From Polytrichum commune (Eukaryota > Streptophyta > Polytrichopsida > Polytrichales > Polytrichaceae), in contig OX485806.1 in NCBI GenBank assembly GCA_950295325.1, forward strand, positions 15,438,001 through 15,502,000: a stretch of 64,000 nt of DNA, given 5' to 3'. The position numbers and the translations under genes are program-made. Every line of letters begins with the position of its first letter. Position 1 is the stretch's first letter. Below the pieces are notes generated by a model, which was not told the origin of the DNA, did no database searches, and was given only the letters and a program-made list of their open reading frames with translations. Positions 62,343 through 64,000 of the stretch are shown in pieces.

Positions 62343-62800
62343 TCTATATTGTATGTAGTGTCACATGATATTTTACGTCACTATGATAACTTTTCTAATG
62401 ACACTTCTTATGAATAAGATTACAAGTATTGTCATAAATGAAAATAAGAAAAGAAAAGAAAAGATGAAATCCATGCCAACTAGTAGAAAAGTTTGGCATG
62501 TTTTGCATCTAATATTTATGTAATGGAATATTGTCGTGAATGATTAAAAATTGAATGGAAAATCACTCTGTAAGTGACAGTGATTGCAACATTGTAAGTC
62601 TACAATGTTGGTTTTTTTTTCTTACAATGATTGAAAAATAATGCTAAGTTTACAGTTAGTGTTGGGACCCTACACGGGTGGTTAACAACTAATACTAAGC
62701 AATGAAGTATGAAATTAATATTGTCATGAATGATTGAAACTTGGATGAAAATCACTTAGCAAGTGACATGAATTGCAACATTGTGAATCTATTATGGATA
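62343..62800 (+). repeat. MITE family A, long subtype, internally duplicated
   Basis: It starts TGTAGTGTCACATGATATTT and shares AACTTTTCTAATG and ACTTCTTATGAATAAG with the far end of 42,564-42,967. The block 'tgtcRtgaatgattgaaa ... aaatcac ... aagtgac ... tgcaacattgt' occurs twice (about 62,532-62,605 and 62,711-62,790), so the element is partly duplicated or two copies overlap. Confidence 0.6.
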
Positions 62801-62848
62801 TTGCTTTTGTACCTATATTGAAGCATTGGAGTGAAGGCTTTCGCTTAG

Positions 62849-63105
62849 CTACATTGAATATTGTATTTAGTGTCACCAATTATATTTGTCTTGCTCAATA
62901 CTAATTGTGAATTGCCCATGTAGTGTCACCGATACTAAATGTAAACCTAAACATTATTTGTGATTTCTTGGCCAAAAAAATGGCGTTACATATTTACAAT
63001 TTGCAATTACTATCACTTGGTAAGTAATTTTTCATCCAATTTCCAATCACCCATAACAACATTTCATTATGGAATTATTGGGATGCAAACTATACCAATT
63101 TTTTA
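62849..63105 (-). repeat. MITE family A, truncated inverted copy
   Basis: Opens CTACATTGAATATTGTATTT, then AGTGTCACCAATTATATTTG, CTTGCTCAATACTAATTGTG and TTTTTCATCCAATTTCCAAT. This is the reverse complement of family A. It stops near 63,105, before the far terminus, so it is truncated. Confidence 0.65.
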
Positions 63106-63221
63106 TCCCACCCACACTTACTGGTGGGTGTGGCCAACAAACAAACGATCAAACTCCATTCACTAGCATTTAGCAAGTGTATGTGTGATTCTCTTCACTA
63201 GCTTGTTTTTCTCTAGAAGAC

Positions 63222-63862
63222 CTACATTGATTATCCCAATTAGTGTGTGTTATTATTTCAAATTATGTAGTGCTATAACTACTTAATGAGAATGTAATAT
63301 TTCATGAAGCAAAGTCATTTATGTTCTAACTTATACTATCTAAACAAATAGTAAATTTAACTTTTGAGTAAGACGTTCCATATTTACTATCAAAAGTTCA
63401 ATAGGTTATTTGGACATTATAAATTAGAACACAAATGACTTTGCTTGGTTTAGTATTACATTCTCAAATTTAGTGTCTTATGGTATTTAATGTCACTATG
63501 ATAACTTTTTGGATGACACTTGTTATAAATAGATTTGCAAATATTGTCATGGATGATGGCTGAGTTCATCCATTGGCCAAAACCCTACCTTCTTTTGTTA
63601 GTAACTTGTGATGAAATATTGTCATGGATGATTGAACTTTGGATGAAAATTCAGTTGGTAAGTGACAGTAACTGTAAATCTAAATCCCCCCCCCCAAATA
63701 TACAAGGAATGAAAAATAATGTTGGGTTAACAATTAATGTTGGTGGCACTATATCGCGGTTTACAATTAGTATTGAGCAAGACAATTAGAATTAGTGACA
63801 TGAAATATTATATTTAGTGTAGTTATTGCATTGTGTGACTCTAAATGGGATAATCAGTGTAG
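63222..63862. mobile_element. MITE family E, interrupted by a family A MITE
   Basis: The left end CTACATTGATTATCCCAATT followed by AGTGTGTGTTATT matches 28,088-28,311. Its inverted right end (GTGACTCTAAATGGGATAAT, CAGTGTAG) lies at 63,831-63,862. The two arms pair along their length (GAGAATGTAATA, AAGCAAAGTCATTTATGTTC) once the family A element at 63,472-63,822 is removed. Without that insert the element would be about 290 bases. Confidence 0.7.
63472..63822 (+). mobile_element. MITE family A, copy nested in family E
   Basis: It starts TTTAGTGTCTTATGGTATTT then AATGTCACTATGATAACTTT, and ends TTAGTGACATGAAATATTAT then ATTTAGTGTAG, with the gtaaatct and ggttaacaattaatgttgg blocks typical of the family. 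It splits the right arm of the family E element between CTCAA and TTATTGC. It carries a C10 run at about 63,685-63,694. Confidence 0.7.
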
Positions 63863-64000
63863 TACAAACCCTACAAATCAACCAATGTAATTACCCAATG
63901 TACTTACAAATGTTGCAATTACTATTACTTACTAAGTGACTTTTATCCCAAATTTCAATAATCTATGACAAAAATTATTATATATTTGTTAGAATGCATA
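63863..64000 (-). repeat. Possible further family A fragment at the window end
   Basis: The phrase TTGCAATTACTATTACTTAC followed by TTTCAATAATCTATGACA resembles the inverted interior of family A (compare 63,001-63,060). The window ends inside it. Confidence 0.45.

Overview
The window looks like nuclear DNA of a land plant. It holds two long multi-exon genes with GT-AG introns of roughly 100-1800 bases, both on the minus strand. About 75 percent of the window is AT-rich intergenic DNA filled with small inverted-repeat transposons, foldback elements and homopolymer tracts. I see no bacterial, viral or organellar genes. Both encoded families (POLAR-like polarity scaffold; three-RRM hnRNP Q-like protein of the At2g44710 type) are plant-typical. 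A non-flowering plant is my guess, not something the sequence proves.

Layout. Bases 1-16,900 are repeat-rich: several MITE families, an inverted pair of about 500-base repeats that still carry related ORFs (5.1-5.7 and 7.8-8.2 kb), and one unexplained 93-codon ORF at 10.7 kb followed by a GC-richer stretch. Bases 16,928-25,082 (minus) are a ten-exon gene for a POLAR-like protein of 1487 residues, with a spliced leader running to about 26.5 kb. Every exon junction I placed keeps the frame. A Tourist-like MITE sits inside the intron after exon 8. Bases 26.9-49.6 kb are again a transposon graveyard. It includes a well-bounded hAT element with an 8-base target duplication (46.0-46.6 kb), two Tourist-like MITEs of about 480 bases, a 51-base tandem repeat with a hairpin in each unit, and tRNA-like sequences. 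Bases 49.6-54.3 kb contain minus-strand peptides next to splice-like signals that I could not join into a gene. Bases 54,466-61,462 (minus) are a twelve-exon gene for a 1347-residue RNA-binding protein: RG repeats and polyalanine, an acidic stretch, three RRMs, a U1-type zinc finger, a dsRNA-binding domain, a long RGG/G-rich region and a Q/Y/P-rich tail. Its promoter side carries a telo-box and CT-rich leader sequence. Bases 62.3-64.0 kb are a nest of MITEs, one inserted in another.

The two genes have no obvious shared pathway: one is probably a membrane/cortex polarity scaffold, the other a nuclear RNA-processing factor. The most interesting points are (i) a 9-codon first exon in the POLAR-like gene that encodes a complete N-myristoylation motif, and (ii) the RRM + U1 zinc finger + dsRBD architecture of the hnRNP Q-like protein.
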